DNA from: Crocinitomicaceae bacterium
GTDB taxonomy: Bacteria > Bacteroidota > Bacteroidia > Flavobacteriales_D > Crocinitomicaceae
Length of the DNA: 64,000 nt
Direction of reading: 5' to 3'
Assembly (NCBI GenBank): GCA_016709005.1
Contig: JADJEU010000003.1
Coordinates: forward strand, 124,001-188,000
Shown here: positions 28,302 to 37,385 of the stretch, piece by piece
How the letters are laid out: each line of letters starts with the position of its first letter
Position numbering within the stretch: the first letter of the stretch is position 1
Made by a program: the position numbers and the translations under genes
The notes under the pieces: generated by a model
The model's database searches: none
Told to the model about the DNA's origin: nothing
Seen by the model: the letters and a program-made list of their open reading frames with translations, nothing else

Positions 28302-29309
28302 ATGACATTTGAAGAAGTCATAGCATCGATCTCAAAAAAAGAATTCAAACCCGTTTACTTTTTACACGGTGTTGAGCCTTATTATATTGATCGTATTGTG
28401 GATTTGGCCGCCAGCACCATTTTGGATGAAGGTGAACGCGATTTTAATCAAACCGTTTTCTACGCAAAAGACTCACAGCCCTTATCAGTGGTGGATGCCG
28501 CTTTGAGATTGCCTATGATGAGTCAGTATCAGGTTGTCATTATTAAAGAAGCGCAGGATTATACCAAAGCAACGCAGTGGGAACAATTTGAAAAATACGT
28601 TGAGAATCCATCTAATTCTACTATTCTCATTTTTGCGCACAAATACAAAACCATTGACAAGCGTTCACGGTTTTATAAAGTTTTGGCTAAAAAGGCGGTC
28701 ATCTTTGAATCAGAAGGGGTAAAGGAATATCAGTTAGGCGCGTGGGTGAAAAATTATCTCAAAGAAAAAAAATACCAGATCACCGATAAAGCGGTTGCCC
28801 TCATTTCTGAATTTATTGGAAATGATTTGTCACGCATTGTGAATGAGTTGGATAAGCTGTTTATTACAGTTCCGCAAGGCACTCAAATCAACGAAAAACA
28901 CGTAGAACAAAATATCGGAATCAGCAAAGATTACAATGTCTTTGAACTAGTAAATGCCGTTGCTGAGCGCGATATTGTAAAGGCACATAAAATCATTCAT
29001 TATTTTGGACAAAACCCAAAGGCAACGCACATTACGGTTGTGCTTGGAAGTCTTCACGGTCTTTATACACGACTCTTCAAGGCACATTTTGCTAAAACAG
29101 AAGATCCGTCAAAAATTGCTTCCATGTTAAAGGTTCATCCTTTTGTGGCAAAAGAGCTGGTTCAGAATAAAAAGAAACATCCGGCTAAAATGATTTCCCG
29201 AAACTTCACCATTCTGCGTGAATATGATATGCTGGCTAAAGGTGTCGGAAGTGCCGGTGTGCCTGATGAACAACTGATGAAAGAGCTTGTTTATAAGCTG
29301 TTGCATTGA
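28302..29309 (+). CDS. holA: DNA polymerase III subunit delta
   Basis: Protein of 335 residues with the HolA layout: N-terminal ATPase-like domain beginning MTFEEVIASISKKEFKPVYF and LHGVEPYYIDRIVD, then domain II (EYQLGAWVKNYLKEKKYQI; FIGNDLSRIVNELDKL) and the helical C-terminal collar domain (LVNAVAERDIVKAHKII). The delta subunit opens the beta clamp in the clamp loader. Length and motifs are normal. Its likely promoter is the end of repeat copy 1. The beta clamp gene dnaN also lies in this window, far downstream. Confidence 0.93.
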   Translation: MTFEEVIASISKKEFKPVYFLHGVEPYYIDRIVDLAASTILDEGERDFNQTVFYAKDSQPLSVVDAALRLPMMSQYQVVIIKEAQDYTKATQWEQFEKYVENPSNSTILIFAHKYKTIDKRSRFYKVLAKKAVIFESEGVKEYQLGAWVKNYLKEKKYQITDKAVALISEFIGNDLSRIVNELDKLFITVPQGTQINEKHVEQNIGISKDYNVFELVNAVAERDIVKAHKIIHYFGQNPKATHITVVLGSLHGLYTRLFKAHFAKTEDPSKIASMLKVHPFVAKELVQNKKKHPAKMISRNFTILREYDMLAKGVGSAGVPDEQLMKELVYKLLH

Positions 29310-29382
29310 TTCCGCCAAATTGCAATTTCCTACACTTCAATCAGTCGTGGTTCCAAATACTCACAGTCTGGCCTATTTGACT

Positions 29383-29390
29383 TATATTTG
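29383..29390 (+). promoter_or_regulatory. -7 promoter box of the TonB-dependent receptor
   Basis: TATATTTG, a match to TAnnTTTG, ends 18 bases before the chosen ATG at 29409. The -33 element is not clear. Confidence 0.45.
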
Positions 29391-29408
29391 GCCTCAAAAT
29401 TTTATTCA

Positions 29409-31727
29409 ATGCGTCAGTTAGTTTTAATTTCTTTCTTTTTGATTACCGGCCTCTCAGCTTTTTCTCAAACCGGAACCGTGCGTGGAGTTGTAAAAAGTAT
29501 TGAGGATGGAAATGCAGTCCCTTTTGCAAAAGTTCATTTGGTTGGTACCGATAAATTTACGGCAACTGACATTGATGGTTTGTTTTCGATGCCAAATATT
29601 CCGGTTGGAACTTATACCATCAAAATTACTTCAACCCAGTATTCTGAATTTACGCAAGAAATTATAATTGAATCGGCTAAAATTGTTGACGTTGAAGTTG
29701 AGTTGACACTGGGTAAAACTTTTGGTGTTGTTGATATCCGCATTGATGATCAGGAAAAAATGGTTGATCCAAGAACATCGGTTATTAAAATTACGAACAC
29801 AGATATTAAACGTGTTCCGGTAACAGGTGGAACAGCAGATATTGCGGGATATTTTCAAACGGTACCAGGTGTTATCAGCACAGGTGACCAAGGTGGACAA
29901 GTGTATGTGCGTGGAGGAACTCCAATTCAAAACCGGGTGTTGTTGGATGGTATGACAATTTACAATCCTTTTCACAGCATTGGATTTTATTCGGTTTTTG
30001 AAACAGAGTTAATTCGTTCAGCTGATATTTACACCGGAGGTTTTAACGCAAAATACGGCGGTAGAATTTCTTCTGTAATGGATATCTCTTACCGCGATGG
30101 AAATACAAAACGTTTCGGGGGAGTAATGAGTGTGTCACCCTTTACATCACAACTTTTATTGGAAGGTCCGATTGGAAAAAAACAAAACGTATCGTTCGTG
30201 TTTACAGGAAAAGCTTCCGTGTTAGAACTTACTTCAAAAGCACTTTATCCTTATGTAAATGACGGTGACGGTTTGCCTTTTAACTTCTATGATTTTTATA
30301 GCAAGATTACTGTGCACGGTGATAAAGCAAATAAATTCAGCGTCTTTGGATTCTCGTTTAATGATCAGGTGACTTATCAGGCTGTTTCAAATTTGAAGTG
30401 GAATAGTTTTGGTGGTGGAAGTAATTTCATTTTCGTTCCAAACAACTCGGAACTATTTATGAAAGGGCGCTTCAATTTTTCTACTTACGATATTTTGTTG
30501 GAAGAAGATAATTTGCCAGATCGCAGCAGCGGAATTTTAGGGTCAGAATTGGCATTTGATTTTACGTATCACTTGCCCGGAAAAAGCAGACTGGATTATG
30601 GATTTGGATTTAATTATTTACAAACTGAATTTGAAACCTTCAACGAAGTTAATCGCGTGATCTCTCAAAACAGCACTTCAGTTGAGGCTGGTGCCTACAT
30701 CTCATACAGACATGTATCTGCAAACAGACGACTCATTATTGAACCAGGAATTCGCTTTCAGGGATATGCATCCTATGGTGAGGTTACTGCCGAACCACGA
30801 TTGAATGGAAAGTATAACATCACGGATGAATTCAGGTTAAAAATGGCAGGCGGATATTTTACCCAAAACTTTACATCTACCACTTCAGATAAAGATGTAG
30901 TAAACTTATTCAACGGTTTTATCACCGCACCAAGTACAACTGCCTTGCCTTCAACTTTCGTAAAGCCGGATGGCACAGAAAAAGAAATTAAAAACGGATT
31001 ACAAAAAGCTTGGCATGCAATTTTTGGTTTTGAAGTTGATCTTTCAAAAAGATTGGCGTTGAATGTGGAAGGTTATTACAAATGGTTTTCACAAATGACT
31101 AACATCAACAACAACAAAATTTTTGAAGACAACGCTGTAAATTCTCAAATTGCAGATGTCTATAAAAAAGATTTTATTCTTGAAAGTGGTGCGGCGTATG
31201 GTGGAGATATCGTTTTAACGTTCACCACAAAAAAATTCTATTTCTGGGCTGTTTATGCAATTGGAAAAGTAACCCGCTGGGATGGTTTCCAAACCTATGC
31301 ACCGGTATTTGACAGACGTCACAATGTGAATTTGATTTCAACCTACTCATTTGGTAATAAAGAGAGTTGGGAGATTACTGCACGCTGGAATTTAGGTTCA
31401 GGTTTCCCTTTCAAACAAACCAATGGTGTTTATGAAGAACCAACCATTAGCGATGTGGATGCAGATTATTGGACTGGAAATTCAAACAACCTGACATTCT
31501 TATACGACGATCAAAATAATGGACGTCTTCCAACGTATCACAGGTTGGATGTCAATGTGAAAAAAACACTGACGTTTGAGAAAAATAAAAATCTGAAATT
31601 TGAATTTATTGCCGGGGTTACAAATATGTATGCCCGTCAAAATATTTTCTACGTGAATCGTATTACCAATCAAAAAGTGTATCAGTTGCCTATCATGCCA
31701 AGTTTGGCATTCAACATGAAATTTTAA
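29409..31727 (+). CDS. TonB-dependent receptor with N-terminal carboxypeptidase-regulatory-like domain
   Basis: Outer-membrane protein of 772 residues from the ATG at 29409; an upstream TTG in frame would put seven residues before the signal peptide. The signal peptide ends LSAFSQ. A CarboxypepD_reg-like beta-sandwich follows (about 25-105, VRGVVKSIEDGNAVPFAKVH), then the plug (about 120-220, GDQGGQVYVRGGTPIQNRVL and GGFNAKYGGRISS) and a beta barrel ending in Phe (PSLAFNMKF). It imports an unidentified large substrate with TonB energy. There is no SusD partner, so a polysaccharide role is unlikely. The small beta-barrel gene downstream may be co-transcribed. Confidence 0.92.
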   Translation: MRQLVLISFFLITGLSAFSQTGTVRGVVKSIEDGNAVPFAKVHLVGTDKFTATDIDGLFSMPNIPVGTYTIKITSTQYSEFTQEIIIESAKIVDVEVELTLGKTFGVVDIRIDDQEKMVDPRTSVIKITNTDIKRVPVTGGTADIAGYFQTVPGVISTGDQGGQVYVRGGTPIQNRVLLDGMTIYNPFHSIGFYSVFETELIRSADIYTGGFNAKYGGRISSVMDISYRDGNTKRFGGVMSVSPFTSQLLLEGPIGKKQNVSFVFTGKASVLELTSKALYPYVNDGDGLPFNFYDFYSKITVHGDKANKFSVFGFSFNDQVTYQAVSNLKWNSFGGGSNFIFVPNNSELFMKGRFNFSTYDILLEEDNLPDRSSGILGSELAFDFTYHLPGKSRLDYGFGFNYLQTEFETFNEVNRVISQNSTSVEAGAYISYRHVSANRRLIIEPGIRFQGYASYGEVTAEPRLNGKYNITDEFRLKMAGGYFTQNFTSTTSDKDVVNLFNGFITAPSTTALPSTFVKPDGTEKEIKNGLQKAWHAIFGFEVDLSKRLALNVEGYYKWFSQMTNINNNKIFEDNAVNSQIADVYKKDFILESGAAYGGDIVLTFTTKKFYFWAVYAIGKVTRWDGFQTYAPVFDRRHNVNLISTYSFGNKESWEITARWNLGSGFPFKQTNGVYEEPTISDVDADYWTGNSNNLTFLYDDQNNGRLPTYHRLDVNVKKTLTFEKNKNLKFEFIAGVTNMYARQNIFYVNRITNQKVYQLPIMPSLAFNMKF

Positions 31728-31768
31728 GTTTGGTTCACTTCTTGCAGAATCTTCTTAAACCAAGTTGT

Positions 31769-32302
31769 ATGAGAAGGGCTGCGCTGTTATTTTTTAGTTT
31801 CTTTTTTAGTCAGATTTTATTTTCTTCAGACTTTTCAGCAGCGAATAATTCTTTCGATTATCCGCAAAAAATGAAACTCGACAAATTGAATCGGCGTTCT
31901 AAATTTCCAATCGGAATAAATGCTTATGGTCTTGGTCCTATTGGTGGATTGGCGCTCACGGCCGATTTTTTTCTGACTCCAAAAGTGGCGCTTGAACTAG
32001 GTGCTGGTTTTCGAAATTTTGATTTGGATAATGGTTTTACAATTGGTGTGCGATACCACGTTTTTGGAAAAACACTTTTAAATCTCACACCCTACGTTGG
32101 CCTGTATACTGCATTTCACCACAACGGTACAAATCTTCAGAACAATAGTGTTTATGTTCCTGTTGGAATTCATAAGATCAAAAAGAATGGTTTCAGCTGG
32201 TCGGCTGAGGTTGCGTGGCAACGTAACACCTTCATGACAAATGGCTGGAGTGGTGGATTCAGATTAGGCTATCGCTTTAAAACGGGCAAGGGGAAAAGGT
32301 GA
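31769..32302 (+). CDS. small outer-membrane beta-barrel-like protein
   Basis: About 177 residues from the ATG at 31769; a TTG start 39 bases upstream is possible. The signal peptide (RRAALLFFSFFFSQILFSS) is followed by alternating amphipathic strands (IGINAYGLGPIGGLALTADF, VALELGAGFRNFDL, LTPYVGLYTAFHH) ending in GGFRLGYRFKTG, as in eight-stranded barrels. It lies 41 bases behind the TonB receptor. No named family is recognised. Confidence 0.75.
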   Translation: MRRAALLFFSFFFSQILFSSDFSAANNSFDYPQKMKLDKLNRRSKFPIGINAYGLGPIGGLALTADFFLTPKVALELGAGFRNFDLDNGFTIGVRYHVFGKTLLNLTPYVGLYTAFHHNGTNLQNNSVYVPVGIHKIKKNGFSWSAEVAWQRNTFMTNGWSGGFRLGYRFKTGKGKR

Positions 32303-32510
32303 TTTAGTGATCGGTAGTCAGGTAAACAGGTAATCGGTAATCCGGTAAACGGTAATCAGGTAAATAGGTAATCGGTAATCTGGTAAACGATAACAGGTAT
32401 ACACTTATCAGTAATCCGGCCAGGTTTATTTAGTCAACGATTTTTTACACTTACCTTTTCAAAACCGACCACCTGACCACCGATCACCGATCACCGATTA
32501 CCTTTTTCAA
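32303..32510. repeat. simple-sequence repeat with opposing arm
   Basis: From about 32310 to 32400 the DNA consists of variants of ggtaatcggtaatccggtaa and ggtaaacaggt. From about 32465 to 32503 the complementary wording appears (caccgatcaccgattacc), so the two ends can pair. It fills most of the gap before the response regulator gene. Confidence 0.55.
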
Positions 32511-32592
32511 AACCAACCCCTTTTTAAAACCCTGAGAACCTGCACTGTTTATATCTGGTTCAAAAACTTTGTGAGTTTCGGGAACGAATCAG

Positions 32593-32622
32593 TTTTTGAT
32601 TAGTGACAAATCTCTATATTTG
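32593..32622 (+). promoter_or_regulatory. promoter of the LuxR-type regulator
   Basis: TTTTTG at 32593-32598 and TATATTTG at 32615-32622 are separated by 16 bases, close to the Bacteroidota pattern TTTG-N17 to 23-TAnnTTTG. The GTG start lies 26 bases downstream. Confidence 0.55.
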
Positions 32623-32648
32623 TCTTTATTTAAAACCATTCTAAATAA

Positions 32649-33323
32649 GTGAATTTAATTCTCGCAGATAGCAATGAGTTGATCCGAATCGGATTGAGAA
32701 CGATCTTCAAAGATCCTTCTGTCCAAATTGTGGGTGAAGCTGAAACATCTGAAGAATTGATTGCACAGGTAAAATCATTTTCACCGGACGTTTTATTGAT
32801 CGATTATACCAGCAAAGGTTTTGCAATTGATGTAGTGCCTGAAGTGTTGTTGATTAATCCGGGTTTAAAAATTGTTGCAATCACTCCTGAACAATCTGCA
32901 CAAACTCTGACACATGCTATTCGAAGTGGAGTGATGTCTTACGTGAAAAAAGACTGCAGTTTAAGTGAGATTGTGGATGCAGTGAAAGAAAGCGGAAAAG
33001 GAAATAAATTTTTCTGCGGTCAGATTTTAGATACCATTCAACGCGAAGGAATTGATGTAGAAACAATCGCTGAGTTTGAATTTTCGTGTGAACCAATTAT
33101 TCTATCTGAACGAGAAATTGAAGTCATCACACTCATCGCTGAAGGACTTACCAATATTGAAATCAGTGATAAATTGTTTTTGAGCAAACACACCGTGAAT
33201 ACGCATCGCAAAAACATCATGGCAAAATTGGGTGTAAAAAATACAGCGGGTATTGTCATGTTTGCAATCAAACAAAACTACACCACTCCAAACAAATTTT
33301 TATTTGCTGCTGAAAGCAATTAG
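32649..33323 (+). CDS. orphan NarL/LuxR-family response regulator
   Basis: Protein of 224 residues starting with GTG. The receiver domain (about 1-120) has the presumed phospho-acceptor Asp52 (LLIDYTSKG), but the acidic pair at the N-terminus is ADSNE rather than a typical DD, and the usual MP after the acceptor is missing, so phosphorylation may be weak or absent. The C-terminal LuxR helix-turn-helix (about 150-210) is normal: LSEREIEVITLIAEGLTNIEI and LFLSKHTVNTHRKNIMAKL. No histidine kinase gene is adjacent. It is followed by the 149-bp tandem repeat array. Confidence 0.87.
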   Translation: MNLILADSNELIRIGLRTIFKDPSVQIVGEAETSEELIAQVKSFSPDVLLIDYTSKGFAIDVVPEVLLINPGLKIVAITPEQSAQTLTHAIRSGVMSYVKKDCSLSEIVDAVKESGKGNKFFCGQILDTIQREGIDVETIAEFEFSCEPIILSEREIEVITLIAEGLTNIEISDKLFLSKHTVNTHRKNIMAKLGVKNTAGIVMFAIKQNYTTPNKFLFAAESN

Positions 33324-33415
33324 CAAACAAAACTTTCAAGTCAATTTTCTTACAATCTATCGTTCCTGATAATTAAATTCGTGTGTAGATTTTTTTCTCG
33401 GCTTTGAAATACCAA

Positions 33416-33890
33416 ATAAGATCTGCGAAAATCTGCGCCTTTAAAATCTGCGTAGATCAGCGTGAAAGAAAAACCCAGAACATATTTTCCCACAGATCTC
33501 ACAGAAAAATTTTGCTGATTTCGCTGATTCGGCTTCCTGGAGATAGTCGCCACTTTTTACTCAAACCAAATCTGAGTAAATCTGCGGTTCTAAAATCTGC
33601 GTAAATCTGCGGGAAAGAAAAACCCAGAACATGTTTTCCCACAGATCTCACAGAAAAATTTCGCTGATTACGCTGATTCGCTTTTCTGGAGATAATCGCC
33701 ACTTTATACTCAAACCAAATCTGTGTAAATCTGCGGTTCTAAAATCTGCGTAAATCTGCGGGAAAGAAAAACCCAGAACATATTTTCCCACAGATCTCAC
33801 AGAAAAATTTCGCTGATTACGCTGATTCGCTTTTCTGGAGATAATCGCCACTTTATACTCAAATCAAATCTGTGTAAATCAGCGTGAAAA
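33416..33890. repeat. tandem array of three 149-bp repeats plus a partial copy
   Basis: Units start at about 33416, 33565 and 33714, with a truncated fourth at 33863. Each runs aatctgcg-type words, then aaagaaaaacccagaacat, cccacagatctcacag, cgctgattacgctgattcg and ctggagataatcgccac. Units two and three are almost identical; unit one is more diverged. Short minus-strand open frames spaced exactly 149 bases apart are by-products. The array lies between the response regulator and a convergent lipoprotein gene. It is not a CRISPR: there are no unique spacers. Confidence 0.85.
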
Positions 33891-33956
33891 TAGTGTCTTA
33901 GTTCTCGAGATTGTGCAATAAGAGCTGAACTAGAGGAGAGTGGTTACAAATCAAAT

Positions 33957-34388
33957 CTAATTCAACTCCCCGGCTTGCTCGTGCAAATCATCTTTATCCT
34001 CGTTCAAAAAGAGTCCGGTTATTTTAAAACCATCGCCGCGATCTGCAAAAAAGATACGCTCGTAAATAATTTTTGAATCAAAGGTCAATGTATAATCCAG
34101 CTGAACGTTGGTTATTCCGTCGTTATAATTCGATTTAAAACCTGTGTCTTTTTCACGTTTGATGGGTGTTCCCCAATTTGCCTGCATATCTGTAAAAAGT
34201 GCATACCAGGCATCTTTACTGGTAACTGCCAAAGCCTCTGAATCGATCATATTGTTCACGATATAATCATAATCTTTTTCATCCAACTTTTTGTGAAATT
34301 CGTCTCCAAGATCCTCTGCTTCACCAATACCACATGAACTCATTGTAGCAAGAACTAAAAAGAAGAAAAGGGTTTTAAAAGTTTTCAT
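33957..34388 (-). CDS. small lipoprotein, DUF4019-like
   Basis: Protein of 143 residues with a lipoprotein signal peptide (LVLATMSSC, Cys19 as lipid site). The mature part is a compact alpha/beta domain: FHKKLDEKDYDYIVNNMID, SKDAWYALFTDMQANWGTP and IIYERIFFADRGDGFKITGL, a layout like DUF4019 and related NTF2-like lipoproteins in which a helical pair precedes a curved sheet. No catalytic residues are evident. It is transcribed alone. Confidence 0.78.
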   Translation of the reverse strand: MKTFKTLFFFLVLATMSSCGIGEAEDLGDEFHKKLDEKDYDYIVNNMIDSEALAVTSKDAWYALFTDMQANWGTPIKREKDTGFKSNYNDGITNVQLDYTLTFDSKIIYERIFFADRGDGFKITGLFLNEDKDDLHEQAGELN

Positions 34389-34663
34389 AGGTTTTCGTTT
34401 GTGCAGCTAATTTATGATTTTTTTTGAGGGAATAGGACAGCGCCAATAAGTCAGAGGTTATTTTGCATGCTTAGACACCTCGGGCTTGGACAGGCTCAGC
34501 CATCGCTTCCCGGTAATTCTCTCATATCTGTTCGCAAAACTAAAACCTCATGGCTCTGTCCTAAGTCATCTGCCCTCAAGAAAAACATTGCAATCTCAAC
34601 AAAATCAACTATCTTCAACTTAAATTGAACCTTTTTAAAGTCTGGTTGTATTAAAGATCAACT

Positions 34664-35668
34664 ATGTCAAACATGAGAAGCCTGATTTGTTTTCTTCTGT
34701 TCATTGCCGCTCCGCTGATTGGATTTTCTCAATCAGAAGATTTGTCGTTGGCTGAACTGAAAACGCAATACCTGAAAAAACGATCTTCGTTTGCAAGCTC
34801 GTCTACAAAAGTGATTACAACTGAACAGCAAACGGAACTTAATACGCTGGTTGCTCAACTTAAATCAAAAGATGCAGAGTCGTTTGAATACAATCTTATT
34901 CTCTGGATCAACGGAAATTATAATACTGCCTTGCAGGAAAATCTTTTCAAAGCGTATGCCCTGAACGCTGCTGATGAAACTGTGGTGCGTGAAATGCTTG
35001 GATTTTATCTGATCACTTCCAATCTTGCGAAACAAAAAGATTTTTTGACCAAAGTTCAAAAGCACTATACAGCTGCTGAATTAGCCTATTATCAAGATGC
35101 AATGCCAACTACAAAATCAATTTTGGTTAGTTCCAATCAAGAAGACATGTATGGATTTTTAATTGCTCAAACGGCTTTTGGAAAAGGGACAGATGTGCAG
35201 GTTATCAATCTGGACTTTATGAAAAATGAAAGCTACCGTGAAATGGTTTCCAATAATTCAGGTATTACAGATGTGACTTTTTTGGGGAATGAAAAAAATT
35301 ATCTGAAAACAATGTTGGGTGGAAGTGCGAAGAAAATTTTTATCTCTGCCACAGTTCCGCAAGAATATTTGAGTTCGGTATCTGATAAAATCTATTTAAC
35401 CGGATTGTCTTATCAATACGGCAACATTGATCAGTTTGCGGCGCTGAATGATTTCTGGAAAAAAATGAAATCAAAAGATCTTACTCAAATTACACTTTCA
35501 AAATCTGCCGAAAGTAAATTGTATGGAAACTATTTGCCGCCTTTGCTCACGCTTTATATGATGCAACCGGGGGATGCACTTTTAAAAACAACAATAAGAT
35601 CAATTGCAGAAAAAGTAGGGAAGACAGCTGAGGTAGATGATATTTTGAAAGAGATTGATGCCGGCTAA
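34664..35668 (+). CDS. exported hypothetical protein upstream of an ECF sigma factor
   Basis: Protein of 334 residues with a signal peptide ending APLIGFSQ. The mature part is mostly helical with TPR-like segments (LKSKDAESFEYNLILWINGN; LFKAYALNAADETVVREML) followed by an alpha/beta part (TKSILVSSNQEDMYGFLIAQ; KKIFISATVPQEYL). Its stop overlaps the ATG of the ECF sigma gene by one base (TAATG), so the two are coupled, which suggests a role in sensing or output of that sigma factor. No established family is recognised. Confidence 0.75.
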   Translation: MSNMRSLICFLLFIAAPLIGFSQSEDLSLAELKTQYLKKRSSFASSSTKVITTEQQTELNTLVAQLKSKDAESFEYNLILWINGNYNTALQENLFKAYALNAADETVVREMLGFYLITSNLAKQKDFLTKVQKHYTAAELAYYQDAMPTTKSILVSSNQEDMYGFLIAQTAFGKGTDVQVINLDFMKNESYREMVSNNSGITDVTFLGNEKNYLKTMLGGSAKKIFISATVPQEYLSSVSDKIYLTGLSYQYGNIDQFAALNDFWKKMKSKDLTQITLSKSAESKLYGNYLPPLLTLYMMQPGDALLKTTIRSIAEKVGKTAEVDDILKEIDAG

Positions 35669-36261
35669 TGAAGTTATTCAGGAAAGACTATAAAACACTC
35701 AGCGACGAAGAGTTGATGCGCCTTTACAGCAAAGGTGACAAGGCAGCCTTTGAGCCGATCTATGATCGGTATGAGAAATTTATGGTCAATTTTTTCTATC
35801 GAAAATTATGGAGTGACCGAATCAAAGCTGAAGATTTTGCACACGATTTATTTACCAAGTTAATTGACAATCCGGAATTGTTTGACACGGAACGGAATTT
35901 CAAGGCCTGGTTATTTTCAGTAGCCAGCAACATGTGCAAAAACGAATACAAAAAACAAGAAGTGCGCAAAAACACGTCGTATGATGTGCCAGATCATTAT
36001 CAGGGAACTGATGGCGCAGATTCTGCCGACAAGGAAGTAGACAAAGGCAGTTTTAATGAAGTACTAAAACGTGAATTGGATAAACTGGGTGATAAACATA
36101 AAGAAGTTTTTATGATGCGTCACTTTGACGGTTTGGCACTTGAAGAAATTGCTGAAGCGCTTGATATTAATACAGGAACCGTGAAGTCACGTTTGCACCA
36201 CGCAACAAAAACGGTAGCTGAAAAATTAGAGATATTCAGAAAAACATTATTAAAAGATTGA
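35668..36261 (+). CDS. ECF-type RNA polymerase sigma factor
   Basis: Protein of 197 residues. Region 2 spans about 10-90 (LSDEELMRLYSKGDKAAFEP; EDFAHDLFTKLIDNPELFDT; NFKAWLFSVASNMCKNEYK), then an acidic linker, then region 4 (KHKEVFMMRHFDGLALEEIA; NTGTVKSRLHHATKTVAEKL). It directs RNA polymerase to an unknown regulon. The one-base overlap with the exported protein upstream and the downstream putative anti-sigma gene (64 bases away) form a three-gene unit. Confidence 0.92.
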   Translation: MKLFRKDYKTLSDEELMRLYSKGDKAAFEPIYDRYEKFMVNFFYRKLWSDRIKAEDFAHDLFTKLIDNPELFDTERNFKAWLFSVASNMCKNEYKKQEVRKNTSYDVPDHYQGTDGADSADKEVDKGSFNEVLKRELDKLGDKHKEVFMMRHFDGLALEEIAEALDINTGTVKSRLHHATKTVAEKLEIFRKTLLKD

Positions 36262-36325
36262 ACCTAAATTGAAGTCAGTTGTAATTAAGATTGATACTGA
36301 TTTGTGAGATAGAAATAAAAAGAAA

Positions 36326-37381
36326 ATGAAATTAGCAGAAGACATAATCATTTCAAAGCGATACTTTGAACTTACTTCTTCAGAAAAGGAAGTGGTGAAG
36401 GAGCTTGTTTCGAATGAAGAGGAATACGAGGCGATGCGCTGGTTTTTGACCAGCACCGGAGATGCTTTTACAAAAGAAAAAATTGAACCATCACGCGATT
36501 TGAAAAAAGGAGTGATGGCACATTTACAGCAAAAACAAACTACTTCCAAAACCATTTGGTTAAATGGTGTGAGCGCGTTTTTATTCCCTTCTGAAAAGAA
36601 ATTTTATCAATATCCCGGATTACAAATTGCTGCAGTTGCTGTTCTTTTAGTGAGTGCGGTTGCGATTTACAATTCCTCATCAAAAATTCAAGATACGCTT
36701 GCGGTAAATGAAACAGAACAACTAGTAACGTCTGAAGAAAAACTTGTCTTTGAATCGGAAACGATGGTTCCGGAAACAACTGGTGCACTTCAAGATGAAG
36801 AAGCTGCCCAACCAACTACCGTTACAAGAAATGAAATTGTTGATGACGTAATGGAGGCTCCGGCAGATATGGCTCCTGGTGAAGCTGTATCGTATTATCG
36901 TGAAATGTCTGTGGCTGAAGAAATGAAGTTGGCAGAGCAGGATGATGAGAGTCCGGCTGCAGTATTGGATGTTGATAATCTCTCTACAGGTTCGGGTTCA
37001 ACATTAAAACAAGATCAAACCGTAAATCTAAGCAGTACGCTAAACAAAAAGAATGTAGATCTGAAACAAGAAGCTGTCAAGTCAAAAGACAATGACAAAG
37101 TTTTACGTGACGAAACAAAACGCAACGATAATTCTAAATCAACTACAACTGTTTCAACCAACGCACCTGCCGGAAATATTGGCTATACAACGACTGAAAA
37201 AGAAAAAAGTGAAGATGTTGAAGGCAAGCCTTATGTCACTGGTTCGGCCGGTGGTGTTTTTGGCGATACTGCTGATTCTGCCGCTACCGATGGAAATAAA
37301 CCAGAAGTAGAAGAGCAAACCAAAAAGTTCAGCATCAACGATACAAAAATTTTGAAGAAATTAGTTTTTGTGGTGAAGTAG
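36326..37381 (+). CDS. putative anti-sigma factor, membrane-anchored
   Basis: Protein of 351 residues. A cytoplasmic helical head (about 1-75, LTSSEKEVVKELVSNEEEYE) is followed by one transmembrane helix (about 95-117, LQIAAVAVLLVSAVAIYNSS) and a long, polar, Ser/Thr/Asp/Lys-rich periplasmic part of low complexity ending KKLVFVVK. This topology and the position directly after an ECF sigma gene indicate an anti-sigma factor, although no zinc-binding HxxxCxxC motif is present. It ends four bases before the convergent batE stop. Confidence 0.72.
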   Translation: MKLAEDIIISKRYFELTSSEKEVVKELVSNEEEYEAMRWFLTSTGDAFTKEKIEPSRDLKKGVMAHLQQKQTTSKTIWLNGVSAFLFPSEKKFYQYPGLQIAAVAVLLVSAVAIYNSSSKIQDTLAVNETEQLVTSEEKLVFESETMVPETTGALQDEEAAQPTTVTRNEIVDDVMEAPADMAPGEAVSYYREMSVAEEMKLAEQDDESPAAVLDVDNLSTGSGSTLKQDQTVNLSSTLNKKNVDLKQEAVKSKDNDKVLRDETKRNDNSKSTTTVSTNAPAGNIGYTTTEKEKSEDVEGKPYVTGSAGGVFGDTADSAATDGNKPEVEEQTKKFSINDTKILKKLVFVVK

Positions 37382-37385
37382 AATT

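Noticed and set aside
33350..33851. Three short minus-strand frames spaced 149 bases apart with similar protein sequences
   Set aside because: They are produced by the tandem repeat itself and have no family features.
33416..33890. CRISPR-like array
   Set aside because: The period is 149 bases with similarity over the full unit.
34430..34565. Inverted words aggacag and ctgtcct around the gap before the gene at 34664
   Set aside because: The arms are short and about 130 bases apart; no support for an element.
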